From: CBDIDH01 sp965277595
GTDB lineage: Bacteria > Planctomycetota > Planctomycetia > Isosphaerales > Isosphaeraceae
Assembly: GCA_965277595.1 (NCBI GenBank)
Contig: CBDIDH010000002.1
Span: forward strand, 2,666,001 to 2,730,000
Direction of reading: 5' to 3'
DNA: 64,000 nucleotides
Shown: positions 46,812-54,910 of the stretch, piece by piece
How positions within the stretch are numbered: the stretch's first letter is position 1
Layout: each line of letters starts with the position of its first letter
Made by a program: the position numbers and the translations under genes
The notes under the pieces: generated by a model
The model's input: the letters and a program-made list of their open reading frames with translations, nothing else
Database searches by the model: none
What the model was told of the DNA's origin: nothing

Positions 46812-47708
46812 TCAGCATTCTGGAAGCACCCCGATCGCCTCAACCTCGGCGATCAGCCTCGCTTCGGCTTTTTTATCCAGCGGTAAGAGTGGCGCGGGGA
46901 GCATCCGGTCGAGAAAACCTCGGTGTCTCATCAAGGCTTCGAGACAGGCATGAAGCGTCCCAAAACTCATCGTCCGGGCGATCCTCAGAAATTGCGATTG
47001 GAGCCGAAAGGCCCGACCGGCGTCGTCGGCCCGGGTCGCCTCCCAGAGAGCGACCGCCAGTTCGGGCAGGGCATTCGAAAGCGCCGAAACGAAGCCATCG
47101 ACGCCCAGGTCGGTCGATGTCGCGATCTGATCGAAACCGTGCAAGTAACTGAAGCCCAGAGCCTTGCGAGCGCCTCTATCAAAATCCAGGGCGCGTCCGA
47201 GTGTCGTCGTCACGTCCTTGCAGCCGACGATCCGGGGATGCTCGGCCAGTCGCCTGAGCTGCGCGAAGGAAAGTTGATTGCAGATCCAGGGGGCATTGTA
47301 GATGACCAGCGGACGCGCCAGCGAATCGGCCAGACTGACGAAATAGCGGTCGACCTCCCCCTCGGTCATCGGCTGATACCAGGGGGGCAGGACCGCGTAG
47401 TAATCGTAGGCGAGGTCGTCAAAAAGCGCCGCGCGTTGCTGGGTGCGAACCGTGCCCAGGTCGCTGACGTTCAAAACCATCGGCACGCGCCCCCTTGCTG
47501 CCTCGACGGCCGTTTCGGCGGCCTCGCGCATCAAGGGTTCGGTCAGAAGGTCAAACCGGGCCGTTGTTCCGAGCACCCAGAGGCCATGAACACCCGCGCC
47601 AAGCTGCACCTCGATCAATCGGGCGAGGGCAGGGGCGTCGAACGACTCAGAGCCCTTCAGCGGAGTCGGCAAGGGGGGAACAATCCCATGAAGGCGGGGC
47701 AGGTCCAT
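46812..47708 (-). CDS. Dihydrodipicolinate synthase/N-acetylneuraminate lyase family enzyme, divergent
   Basis: 298 aa, class I aldolase TIM barrel. Tyr in LVIYNAP (about 138) and Schiff-base Lys in IVGCKDVT (about 165). The carboxylate-binding loop, GTTGE in classical members, reads GTTARF here (about 47), so it is unlikely to be the lysine-pathway DapA. Ligand probably a different keto acid. Isolated from metabolic genes that would hint at substrate. Confidence 0.85.
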   Translation of the reverse strand: MDLPRLHGIVPPLPTPLKGSESFDAPALARLIEVQLGAGVHGLWVLGTTARFDLLTEPLMREAAETAVEAARGRVPMVLNVSDLGTVRTQQRAALFDDLAYDYYAVLPPWYQPMTEGEVDRYFVSLADSLARPLVIYNAPWICNQLSFAQLRRLAEHPRIVGCKDVTTTLGRALDFDRGARKALGFSYLHGFDQIATSTDLGVDGFVSALSNALPELAVALWEATRADDAGRAFRLQSQFLRIARTMSFGTLHACLEALMRHRGFLDRMLPAPLLPLDKKAEARLIAEVEAIGVLPEC

Positions 47709-48124
47709 GCATCGGGCTCCAGAAGCAAGCGTCAGCCGCGAAAACGATCGAGACGCCCATTATGCGAAAGACCCGCGCGACCCACAAACCTCCACGCGAA
47801 ATACCGGCTTGAGACACGTCGATCGTGCGGGAGAGACGGGAAATTCCGTGTTCCGCCAAATTTAGCACGCTCTCGGGGAGAAATCGGGTGATGAACGAGG
47901 GGCGTTCCGACCGATCAAACTTGGGTCCGAAACCGGTCGGAGGCGGAACACCCTTGAGGATGCGACATCGAGCCGGAGTTTTGTCGGGAACAGGTCAGAC
48001 AGACAGAGTGAGTCAGTTCCTCGCGTCCTCCGGGGCGGGGGTCGAACGTGGTTCGGGCCGGGTCAAACCCTTTCAAAGGTGAAGGTTTGGCCCAGGCTCT
48101 GGAACGAACGGAGAAGGAAATCCG
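47709..48124. other. Divergent intergenic region
   Basis: 416 bases between the DapA-family gene (minus) and a small gene (plus). No gene with a ribosome site and no clear promoter pair seen. Confidence 0.35.
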
Positions 48125-48352
48125 ATGGCGACCGCTCAACTCCGCGTCTTTCCCCGCCCCGAGGAAGAGGTTCGCGACGAGGCACCGTCCCCGTCCGTCC
48201 CCGTCCGCCTGGTCGACCTCTATCCGCTCCTGGCTCAGGCGTATCGCGATAACTACGTCTGGCTCCGCGACTTCGAGGATGAAGAGTTGCTCGTCAGCAA
48301 CGATCTCTTCGAGGTCGTTCGCGCCTTCTCGAACTGCCGCCCCTCGGCCTGA
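48125..48352 (+). CDS. Small conserved-looking cytoplasmic protein
   Basis: 75 aa; GGAGAAGGAAA upstream of the ATG. Core VRLVDLYPLLAQAYRDNYVWLRDFEDEELLVSNDLFEVVRAF has planctomycete-like codon use and a predicted helix-helix pattern. No domain known. Followed by the STAS gene after 178 nt on the same strand, so a shared role in signalling is possible but unproven. Confidence 0.65.
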   Translation: MATAQLRVFPRPEEEVRDEAPSPSVPVRLVDLYPLLAQAYRDNYVWLRDFEDEELLVSNDLFEVVRAFSNCRPSA

Positions 48353-48530
48353 TCATCCGACCCGATTTCCGTCACGGCGATGTGGCCGTTCTGAGACGCG
48401 CCGGCGCGACTGGACTTGCCGGCCCGTCGGCGCGTCACTACCTTTAGAGAGTCAACCTGATGCACACCCCTTTCGATAGATCGCCCCGACGCCTCGGTCG
48501 TGGCGGTCGCCAACGCGGGTCGCTCTCTCG

Positions 48531-48905
48531 ATGAACACCACACCCTCTCCCGACGCCTTTACCATCGAGCGCCATGGTGACCTGACGATCATCGTGGCGA
48601 CACCCCAGGTCGGCGAGATCGAACCCGAGATGGAGCAACAGGTTTCCGAGATCATCGCCAGCCGCCTCCGCGAGGACGTCTCGCCCCAGATCCTGTTCGA
48701 CCTCTCGGACGTTCCCGCCTTTGGCTCGGTCTTCCTCGCCGTTCTCTTGCGAAGCTGGAAGCAAACCAACGCCCGAGGCGGTTCGATGGCCCTTTGCGGC
48801 GTCTCGGAACATGCGCGCGAGCTTCTTCGGATCACCTCGCTCGACATGCTCTTTCCCATGTACCTCACCCGCCGTGAGGCCCTCGAAGCGCTCCTCTCGA
48901 ATTGA
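48531..48905 (+). CDS. STAS-domain protein (anti-sigma factor antagonist type)
   Basis: 124 aa, one STAS domain over nearly the whole length: DAFTIERHGDLTIIVATPQVGEI, ILFDLSDVPAFGSVFLAVLLRSWKQTNARGGSMALCGVS, LDMLFPMYLTRREAL. In SpoIIAA the phospho-accepting Ser lies in D-S-SG; here the matching place reads PAFGSVF, with a Ser two positions on, as in many environmental STAS proteins. No anti-sigma kinase gene nearby. Confidence 0.88.
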   Translation: MNTTPSPDAFTIERHGDLTIIVATPQVGEIEPEMEQQVSEIIASRLREDVSPQILFDLSDVPAFGSVFLAVLLRSWKQTNARGGSMALCGVSEHARELLRITSLDMLFPMYLTRREALEALLSN

Positions 48906-49256
48906 TTCCGCGATTTTTTGAACCCAAGTTCGACCCGAAACGGGAAATTCACGGTTGGTTCCGAAGCCTCTTGTTCTCCTTTGCCGTGCTATTCTTCCAT
49001 TCTATCGGCTCAGTCAGGCCGGTTCTCTCGACCCGGATCGCCTTGCTCTGGAACCTCGGCGCGTTCAGTGGGACGACTCCACCGCGCTCGAATCGCGTCG
49101 GTCTCGCGCCCCGATGGCGTTGACAGCACGTTCGGGCCGTCGGATGATGATGATAAGGTCTTGAAGGACAGGACCGCTCGCAACCTCGCTTGCTCGCTCG
49201 CTCAATCCATCGCTCACCCGCTCGCTTGAGGCCGTACGACCTTCGCCGGAGCCGCC
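48906..49256. other. Intergenic region with short GCTC repeats
   Basis: 351 bases upstream of the rhomboid-like gene. At 49185-49230 there is a stretch of CGCTCGCT-like repeats ending in CTCGCTTGAG, partly palindromic. No gene seen. Confidence 0.35.
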
Positions 49257-50207
49257 ATGGGCATCTATGACCGCGAGTATTACCGTGGCGAGAGCCGGGG
49301 CGCTGCCTTTCTGACGTCGGCGCCGGTCTGTCGGGCGATCATCCTTTTGAACATCGCCGTTTTTGTCGTTGAACACCTTAACCTGATCCCCGCCTCGACC
49401 TTTCGCAACATCTTCGCGGCCAGCGGCCATGCCATTTTCGCCGAGGGGCACGTCTGGCAACTCCTGACCTCCTCCTTTCTGCACGACACTCCGCTCCAGC
49501 TTCTCTTCAGCATGTACTTCTTCTGGGTCTTCGGCCACGAGATCGAGGCCATGTACGGGCCTAAAGATTTTCTGGCCCTTTACCTCAGCGCCGCGATTGT
49601 GAGCAGCTTCGGCTGGGCGGTGGTCGATGCCCTGGCGATGCACGATCATTCGAGTCCGTTGCTCGGATCAACCGGCCCCCTCTTCGCGATCACGACACTC
49701 TACGCGCTCTTTTATCCACGTCGCGAACTGCTGTTCATGTTCGTGATCCCGATTGAAGTCTGGTTGCTGGTTACCTTGCTCGTGGCCCTGAACGTCTTCA
49801 CGATCGTGACCGGTCGCGAAGACGGATCGGCCGTCGCCTCGCTGCTCACAGGCGCCGCGTATGGGTACGTCTACAAGCGGTTTGACCTCCGCCTGTCGCG
49901 ACTTCCACTCGGTCGTTCGCGACGGCCCAGGCTCCGCGTCGTGACGGCCGATCCTCCTCCCCCTTCGCGCGAGAAACCCGCGCCCAGGCCCGCGTCGACC
50001 GGCCCGACCTGGTCTCCCAACCCGGCGAGCGCCTCGAAGCCCGCGTCAACGACCGCGGTTGTTCCCGAAGAGCAGCTTGATGCCCGGCTCGACGAGATTC
50101 TCGCCAAGATCGCGCGCGAAGGCCGCGACGGTCTGACCGAGGACGAGAACCGCATCCTTCAGGAAGCCAGCCGACGCGCCCGGAATCGTCGGAGCGACCG
50201 CCTCTGA
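49257..50207 (+). CDS. Rhomboid-family membrane protein lacking catalytic residues
   Basis: 316 aa. Starts MGIYDREYYR, the N-terminus of a planctomycete rhomboid group. About six membrane helices (25-200): SFLHDTPLQLLFSMYFFWVFGHEIEAMYG matches the L1/TM2 region, but the usual HxxxN residues are Gln and Ser. The serine site GxSG reads GSTG (137-140), with Thr at the nucleophile position. The last helix, GSAVASLLTGAAYG (about 190), has Ser where the catalytic His should be. So it is probably a pseudoprotease. The C-terminal 110 residues are a Pro-rich linker and a helical end (LDARLDEILAKIAREG). Stop overlaps the GNAT start. Confidence 0.85.
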   Translation: MGIYDREYYRGESRGAAFLTSAPVCRAIILLNIAVFVVEHLNLIPASTFRNIFAASGHAIFAEGHVWQLLTSSFLHDTPLQLLFSMYFFWVFGHEIEAMYGPKDFLALYLSAAIVSSFGWAVVDALAMHDHSSPLLGSTGPLFAITTLYALFYPRRELLFMFVIPIEVWLLVTLLVALNVFTIVTGREDGSAVASLLTGAAYGYVYKRFDLRLSRLPLGRSRRPRLRVVTADPPPPSREKPAPRPASTGPTWSPNPASASKPASTTAVVPEEQLDARLDEILAKIAREGRDGLTEDENRILQEASRRARNRRSDRL

Positions 50208-50713
50208 TGCGCCTCGGTCCCGTACCTCGTGTCCGCGACGCCTTGCCTTCCGACCTCGACCAGATCGTCGCCTTCAACGCCCGACTCGCCTTCGAGACCG
50301 AATCTCGAACGCTCGACCCGCCGACCCTCGCCGCGGGAGTGTTCTCCGCGCTCTCTGATCCCGCCCGCCTTCGCTACTGGGTTGCTCACCTGCCTGATTC
50401 CACCGAGATCGTCGGCCAGGCGGCCATCACCCGCGAATGGAGCGACTGGCGGAACGGCTGGATCTGGTGGCTTCAGAGCGTCTACGTCACCTCAGACGCT
50501 CGTGGCCAGGGGGTTTTTCGTTCGCTTTACGTTCATATACGCTCGGAAGCCTCGCGAAGTTCCGATGTGGTCGGCCTACGCCTTTACGTCGAAAATCATA
50601 ATCAACGCGCGATGGACGTTTATCGGTCGCTCGGCATGACCGACGGCGGCTATCAGGTTCTCGAAGATTTCTGGCCGGAACGTCCCTGCCGTTCAAAGGT
50701 CAAGTTTACGTAG
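50207..50713 (+). CDS. GNAT family N-acetyltransferase
   Basis: 168 aa; ATG shares a base with the rhomboid-like stop (TGATG). Acetyl-CoA motif VYVTSDARGQGVFRSLYVHI at about 92-111 and a family-type end (RLYVENHNQRAMDVYRSLGMTDGGYQVLE). Substrate unknown. The 3' end overlaps the convergent sixA gene by 21 nt. Confidence 0.9.
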   Translation: MRLGPVPRVRDALPSDLDQIVAFNARLAFETESRTLDPPTLAAGVFSALSDPARLRYWVAHLPDSTEIVGQAAITREWSDWRNGWIWWLQSVYVTSDARGQGVFRSLYVHIRSEASRSSDVVGLRLYVENHNQRAMDVYRSLGMTDGGYQVLEDFWPERPCRSKVKFT

Positions 50714-51196
50714 CAGGCGAGGAGTTGCGAGCCAGTTGAGTTGATAGTGGTCTTCTCCGGTCCCGATCGCGGTCAGCGAGGCAAGCCCCGCCTTTTTCAA
50801 CTCAAAGGGGGGTTGTTCAGCCGTGATACCGATGAGAAGGCCGACCAGGCGCGTCAGGCTGGGATTGTGACCGACAATCATGAGGCTTTCCGCGTCGCGC
50901 GACTTGAGCCAGTCCGCGATTGAATGGGCCGTCGCCGAGGGAAGCAGGGCCTCGGCGGTCTCCACCTTCTCGTGCTTCGCGAGCCGTCGAGCCACGATCT
51001 CGGCCGTGCGATGAGCGCGGGGCAGCGGGCTGGTCACGATCTGGTCGGGATTCACGCCAAGCCGCGACAGCCCCCCGGCGATCTGCTTTACCCGCCGCTC
51101 CCCCTTGGAGGTCAGTGGGCGGGAATCCTCCTCGATATCGGGCGTTCCGTGAGGCACGGCGATCCCGTGACGGAGGATGTACAGTATCTTCGGCAT
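50693..51196 (-). CDS. sixA: Phosphohistidine phosphatase SixA
   Basis: 167 aa from ATG 51196 (GGAG upstream). ILYILRHGIAVPHG holds the RHG catalytic motif; then SPLPRAHRTAEIVA, and SLMIVGHNPSLTRLVGLLIG with the second catalytic His. Histidine-phosphatase fold, size as in E. coli SixA. An open frame continues upstream to 51460, but it runs into the neighbouring gene and lacks homology. Confidence 0.93.
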   Translation of the reverse strand: MPKILYILRHGIAVPHGTPDIEEDSRPLTSKGERRVKQIAGGLSRLGVNPDQIVTSPLPRAHRTAEIVARRLAKHEKVETAEALLPSATAHSIADWLKSRDAESLMIVGHNPSLTRLVGLLIGITAEQPPFELKKAGLASLTAIGTGEDHYQLNWLATPRLLRKLDL

Positions 51197-51243
51197 CGAG
51201 CATTCTCCGGCAAACAAACAGACACGTTGAAGCCAGCAAGCGA

Positions 51244-52098
51244 TCAGGTCGACGCTCCGACCACCGATCCCGCGCCTTTCCACGACGCCGCTTCCTCGCC
51301 ATCGACCCGCAAGGTCAGGCACTTGGCGCTTCCGCCCGACTTGATGAACTCGGTCAGGGTGACCGGATGCACCGTGTACCCGGCCGCTTCCAGCGATCGC
51401 GCCAGCTTCGTCGCCCCGGCGTTCATCACCACGTTCCGACCCACCACCACGGCGTTGCAACTGAACGACGCCGCCTCATCGGCCGAGGCTTCAATCAGGC
51501 CGGGAATCCTCGCCTGAAGAACCGACCGGCCGTAGTCGTCAAAAGCCCCAGGATAATAGATCGCCTCGCCTGGCGCGAGCGGGCAGAAGCAGGTATCCAG
51601 GTGATAAAACCTCGGGTCAACCAGCTCCATCGGCAAAACCTCGACCCCCAGCCGGTTGGCGACCCAGTGATGACTCCGCACATCGCTACGGAACCGGTAT
51701 CCGGCAAAAAGGGTCTCGCCGCAGAAGAGGGCATCCCCCGCCCCTTCAAAAAACGAGTTCTCGCCCGGCAAGGTCACGACCTCAAAGCCGTTCTCACGCG
51801 CCCAGCGCTCGAAATGCGGGGTCTCGCCCTGCCGGACACCGAACCGGAACCGTGAACTGACAAAGATGTTATGGTAAATCAGACCCGCGTTCGCCGTGAA
51901 GACGAGGTCGGGCAGGCCCGCGACCGGCGTCAGGGTCTCGACCTGCACGCCCAGGTCGCTCAGGACCGCGCGAAGCGACCCCCACTGGCCGAGCGAGACG
52001 GTGGGATCGCTCGCGATCTCGCGATTCATCCAGGGATTAATTTCGTACTCGATCCCAAAAAAATCGGCCGGACACATCAAGATTCGCGGTTGATCCAT
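51244..52098 (-). CDS. Arginine dihydrolase/dimethylargininase-type amidinotransferase-fold enzyme
   Basis: 284 aa. Guanidino-modifying fold: GLPDLVFTANAGLI (about 61), NSFFEGAGDALF (about 114), catalytic His in FYHLDTCFCPL (about 164), catalytic Cys in SGGSAKCLTLRVDGEE (about 263). These match DDAH and the ArgZ domain of cyanobacterial AgrE (arginine to ornithine, CO2 and ammonia). The gene just upstream encodes the LOR/SDH-type ornithine cyclodeaminase that is the other half of AgrE, so arginine dihydrolase is the better guess. Confidence 0.9.
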   Translation of the reverse strand: MDQPRILMCPADFFGIEYEINPWMNREIASDPTVSLGQWGSLRAVLSDLGVQVETLTPVAGLPDLVFTANAGLIYHNIFVSSRFRFGVRQGETPHFERWARENGFEVVTLPGENSFFEGAGDALFCGETLFAGYRFRSDVRSHHWVANRLGVEVLPMELVDPRFYHLDTCFCPLAPGEAIYYPGAFDDYGRSVLQARIPGLIEASADEAASFSCNAVVVGRNVVMNAGATKLARSLEAAGYTVHPVTLTEFIKSGGSAKCLTLRVDGEEAASWKGAGSVVGAST

Positions 52099-52207
52099 GA
52101 CCTTAAACTCCTGTTTCGAGCGTCTCCATCAACGCCCGCGCGGCCTGACCTCAAAATCCTGGTCCTTCGGCCGACTGTTCGTCTGGCTCACTCTCTTCTT
52201 TCCTAAC

Positions 52208-53473
52208 TTACGTCGCGAGTTCAGTAGCGAGCGACCGAAGAAAGGGTTCGACGTCCGTCACGAGCCCGATCGTCTGAAAGGTTCCGCGGTCGCTCAACTT
52301 GGTCACGGTCGCCGGATTGATGTCGACGCAGACGACCTTGACCCAGGCCGGGAGCAGGTTTCCCGTGGCGATCGAATGCAAGGCCGTGGCGATCATCAGG
52401 GCGAAGCCGACGCCTTCAATCGATCGCCGCATCTGGCGCTGGGCGTCGAGGGTATCGGTGATGACCTCGGGCAAGGGGCCGTCATCGCGGATCGACCCGG
52501 CGAGGACGAGGTCAACGCCCGACTTGACGCACTCGTACATGATTCCTGATTTGATCGCGCCGGCCTCGACCGCCGCCTTGATCCCGCCGAACCGTCGGAC
52601 GGTGTTAATGGCCCGAAGGTGGTGCGAGTGACCATGTTCGATCGCCTCGCCTTTGGTCAGCGAGACTCCCAGGCTGGTGCCGAAGAGGGCCTCTTCGATG
52701 TCGTGCGTGGCCAGGGCGTTACCGGCGAAGAGGGTCTGAATCCAGCCGTCGCGGATCAACCGGGCGACGTGCTCGGACGACCCTGTATGCACGATCGCCG
52801 GGCCGCCGACGAGCAAGACCTTCTTCCCCTTCGCCCGGGTCTTGCGGATCGTGTCGGCCACCCCTTGAAGGCTCACCGCCTTGGGCTTTTCGCTGGAAAC
52901 GTTCGAGCCCATGAACCCGAAGAGAACCGTATCGCGCGACCGTTCGGCCGGAATCACGCGGACGCCATCGTGACCGACGATGATCGCCATGCCGATGGCG
53001 ACCTCGGTCATCGGCACGCATCGGGCGGCGAGGGTCTCGGGGTCGATGACGATCCCGCAATCCATCTCCTGAAGGTCGACGTCGATCCACTTGCCGTGCA
53101 GGCGGACCTGGGTGCGCTGGTTGGTCGTGCTGTAGAAGTCTTCGGGAAAGGCGCCGGCGACATCGGCGATGACTGTCTTGGCGTCCTCGGCGTCGACAGG
53201 CGTGGCGCCATGTTCGACGAGGTCGCCGATGATCTCCTCGACCTCGGCGGCCGAACCGGCGCGGATGGCGATCCGGGCGAAGCTCGGGTCGACGCGTCGG
53301 GCGCCGATGGTGCATTCGCGGATCTCGAACGTGCCGCCAAGCTGGAGGATTCTGTCGAGGATCTTGGGCAGGATCAGTGAGTCAACGATATGGCCGCGGA
53401 CCTCGACCTCTTCGACGACCCCTTGATTCTCCTTGACCTCAACCGACGGTGCTGGCCGTTCGTCTCGCGTCAT
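52208..53473 (-). CDS. TIGR00300/LOR-SDH family ornithine cyclodeaminase-like protein
   Basis: 421 aa; AGGAGGG 7 nt upstream of ATG 53473. N-terminal LOR/SDH domain (VEEVEVRGHIVDSLILPKILDRILQLGGTFEI), MDCGIVIDPETLAARCVPM in the middle, then a deoxyhypusine-synthase-like NAD-binding domain (KKVLLVGGPAIVHTGSS, FAGNALATHDIEEALFGTSLG, AGSIRDDGPLPEV). Archaeal members and the C-terminal half of cyanobacterial AgrE convert ornithine to proline. Pairs with the dihydrolase gene 109 nt downstream. Confidence 0.9.
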   Translation of the reverse strand: MTRDERPAPSVEVKENQGVVEEVEVRGHIVDSLILPKILDRILQLGGTFEIRECTIGARRVDPSFARIAIRAGSAAEVEEIIGDLVEHGATPVDAEDAKTVIADVAGAFPEDFYSTTNQRTQVRLHGKWIDVDLQEMDCGIVIDPETLAARCVPMTEVAIGMAIIVGHDGVRVIPAERSRDTVLFGFMGSNVSSEKPKAVSLQGVADTIRKTRAKGKKVLLVGGPAIVHTGSSEHVARLIRDGWIQTLFAGNALATHDIEEALFGTSLGVSLTKGEAIEHGHSHHLRAINTVRRFGGIKAAVEAGAIKSGIMYECVKSGVDLVLAGSIRDDGPLPEVITDTLDAQRQMRRSIEGVGFALMIATALHSIATGNLLPAWVKVVCVDINPATVTKLSDRGTFQTIGLVTDVEPFLRSLATELAT

Positions 53474-53610
53474 CGGATCGTCCCTCCTGCGGACAGCGCG
53501 ACTCTTTCCAGATCCCTTGGACCGGTCCTTGCTCAGAATTCTACGCGGGACCGAGTCGGTTTGGATAGCGTTGGGGTTGGTCGGACGGGAGGATTGCATC
53601 GTCGGTCTTT

Positions 53611-53696
53611 TCGATGACCAATGACCGATGACCGATGACCAAAAAGCGGAATTCTTCGGTCATTGGTCCTCGGTCATCGGGATTTTGCATTTCTCC
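53611..53696. repeat. Heptad repeat element, full copy
   Basis: Left arm of four heptads 53613-53640 (GATGACC, AATGACC, GATGACC, GATGACC), a 17-base core 53641-53657 (AAAAAGCGGAATTCTTC), right arm of three 53658-53678 (GGTCATT, GGTCCTC, GGTCATC), then a TTTTGCATTT tail. Perfect register on both sides. Lies between the ornithine cyclodeaminase start and the DUF1573 gene end. Confidence 0.94.
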
Positions 53697-53767
53697 GGGT
53701 ATGTTGGACAAGAACCTTTTGCCCGGCCGGATCGAGCCAGAGATCAACCCGATTGCTTCTCGACACC

Positions 53768-54784
53768 TCAAGGCTCGACGCGAAGCGTCGCCATGAGATC
53801 CACGGGCGGCTCTCCGGCGAGGTCGGTGACAATCCGGAAGGGATGGCGGAGATCGCCTCGGGTCTTCCCTTCAAGGGGGCGATAGGTGACCGACACGAAG
53901 TGGATGCGTTTGGCCGTGGCGTCGTCGATTGTCGCCCTGAACCCTTCGCCCACCCCCTCAATCGACCGGACGACGAACGGCCGCGAGGCCCGGACGAGGA
54001 ATCGCCCTTCCGCCTGGCCCGACGACGCGACGTCTCCCAGCGCGAGGACGCTTGGCGAGGCCGAGACGTCGCCTCGAACCGCGCCCGTGACCTGGATCGG
54101 AAACGCGGGCGTTTCCGGGTCATTCGTCAACAACTGAATCTCATCGCGGACGGTTCCCGCGGGCGTTCCCGGCTTGAGCGAGACCTTCAACAAGTACGCC
54201 ACGGTCGCCCCGTCGCGCGCTGTCTCGACCAATGACGCATCGAGCACCCGGCTCGTTGAGATCATCCGGTTGACCTTCCAGTCGGGCATGCCGATCCGGT
54301 CAATCGTCAACGTCTGTTCGGCGCCCTGACCTTTTGCGACCGAGCCGAAGTCGATCGTCCCCGGATTCAGGACGATGTCGCTGAGAATCACCGTCGAGAC
54401 GCCAAGCCGGACCTCGGCCTCGCGCCCGCTCGCATTGACGAGCGTGACGTAAAGCGTGGTCGCCTTCTTGCCCACGAAGTTTTTCGTGTCCATCTCGGCG
54501 TCCACGGTCGCCGACTGACCGGGCGCGATCGGCGCCTGACTCGCCCGGCCGGTCGTGCATCCGCACGAGGCATGAACGTCGAGGATCGTTATCGGCTCGG
54601 CCAGAGTGTTGTTGATTCGAAAGACATGGCGAAGTCGGGCGCCTCGCGGCACCGGCCCGAAATCATGCTTCTGCTCGGTAAAGAGCCGATCCGCCCAGCT
54701 TGCCCTAGTCGTCGATGACGCGGACGCCGAGACAAGGAAAACCAGCGCGACGATCCCGGCCCGATTCCTCCAGATCCCGAACAT
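53768..54784 (-). CDS. Secreted DUF1573 protein
   Basis: 338 aa from ATG 54784, which has AAGGAGG 6 nt upstream (an earlier ATG at 54823 has none). Signal peptide (IVALVFLVSASASSTTRASWA). DUF1573 hallmark at about 25-75: HDFGPVPRGARLRHVFRINN and VHASCGCTTG, then a second Ig-like region (INPGTIDFGSV-type: LNPGTIDFGSVAKGQ) and a third. Periplasmic ASH/Ig-like domains of unknown role, abundant in planctomycetes. Confidence 0.88.
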   Translation of the reverse strand: MFGIWRNRAGIVALVFLVSASASSTTRASWADRLFTEQKHDFGPVPRGARLRHVFRINNTLAEPITILDVHASCGCTTGRASQAPIAPGQSATVDAEMDTKNFVGKKATTLYVTLVNASGREAEVRLGVSTVILSDIVLNPGTIDFGSVAKGQGAEQTLTIDRIGMPDWKVNRMISTSRVLDASLVETARDGATVAYLLKVSLKPGTPAGTVRDEIQLLTNDPETPAFPIQVTGAVRGDVSASPSVLALGDVASSGQAEGRFLVRASRPFVVRSIEGVGEGFRATIDDATAKRIHFVSVTYRPLEGKTRGDLRHPFRIVTDLAGEPPVDLMATLRVEP

Positions 54785-54910
54785 TCCCGGCCTCCTTGCC
54801 TTCGGGCGCCTTCCGCCAGACATCGCGCCCGCATCGGTTCCTATCGACCGGACGCCCGCCGACTCCTGAAAGATCCCTCTTTTTGGAAAAGGAAGCCAAC
54901 CCGATCGATC

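Noticed and set aside
54785..54823. Earlier start for the DUF1573 gene
   Set aside because: The ATG at 54784 has a good ribosome site and signal peptide; the extension is basic and unlikely.
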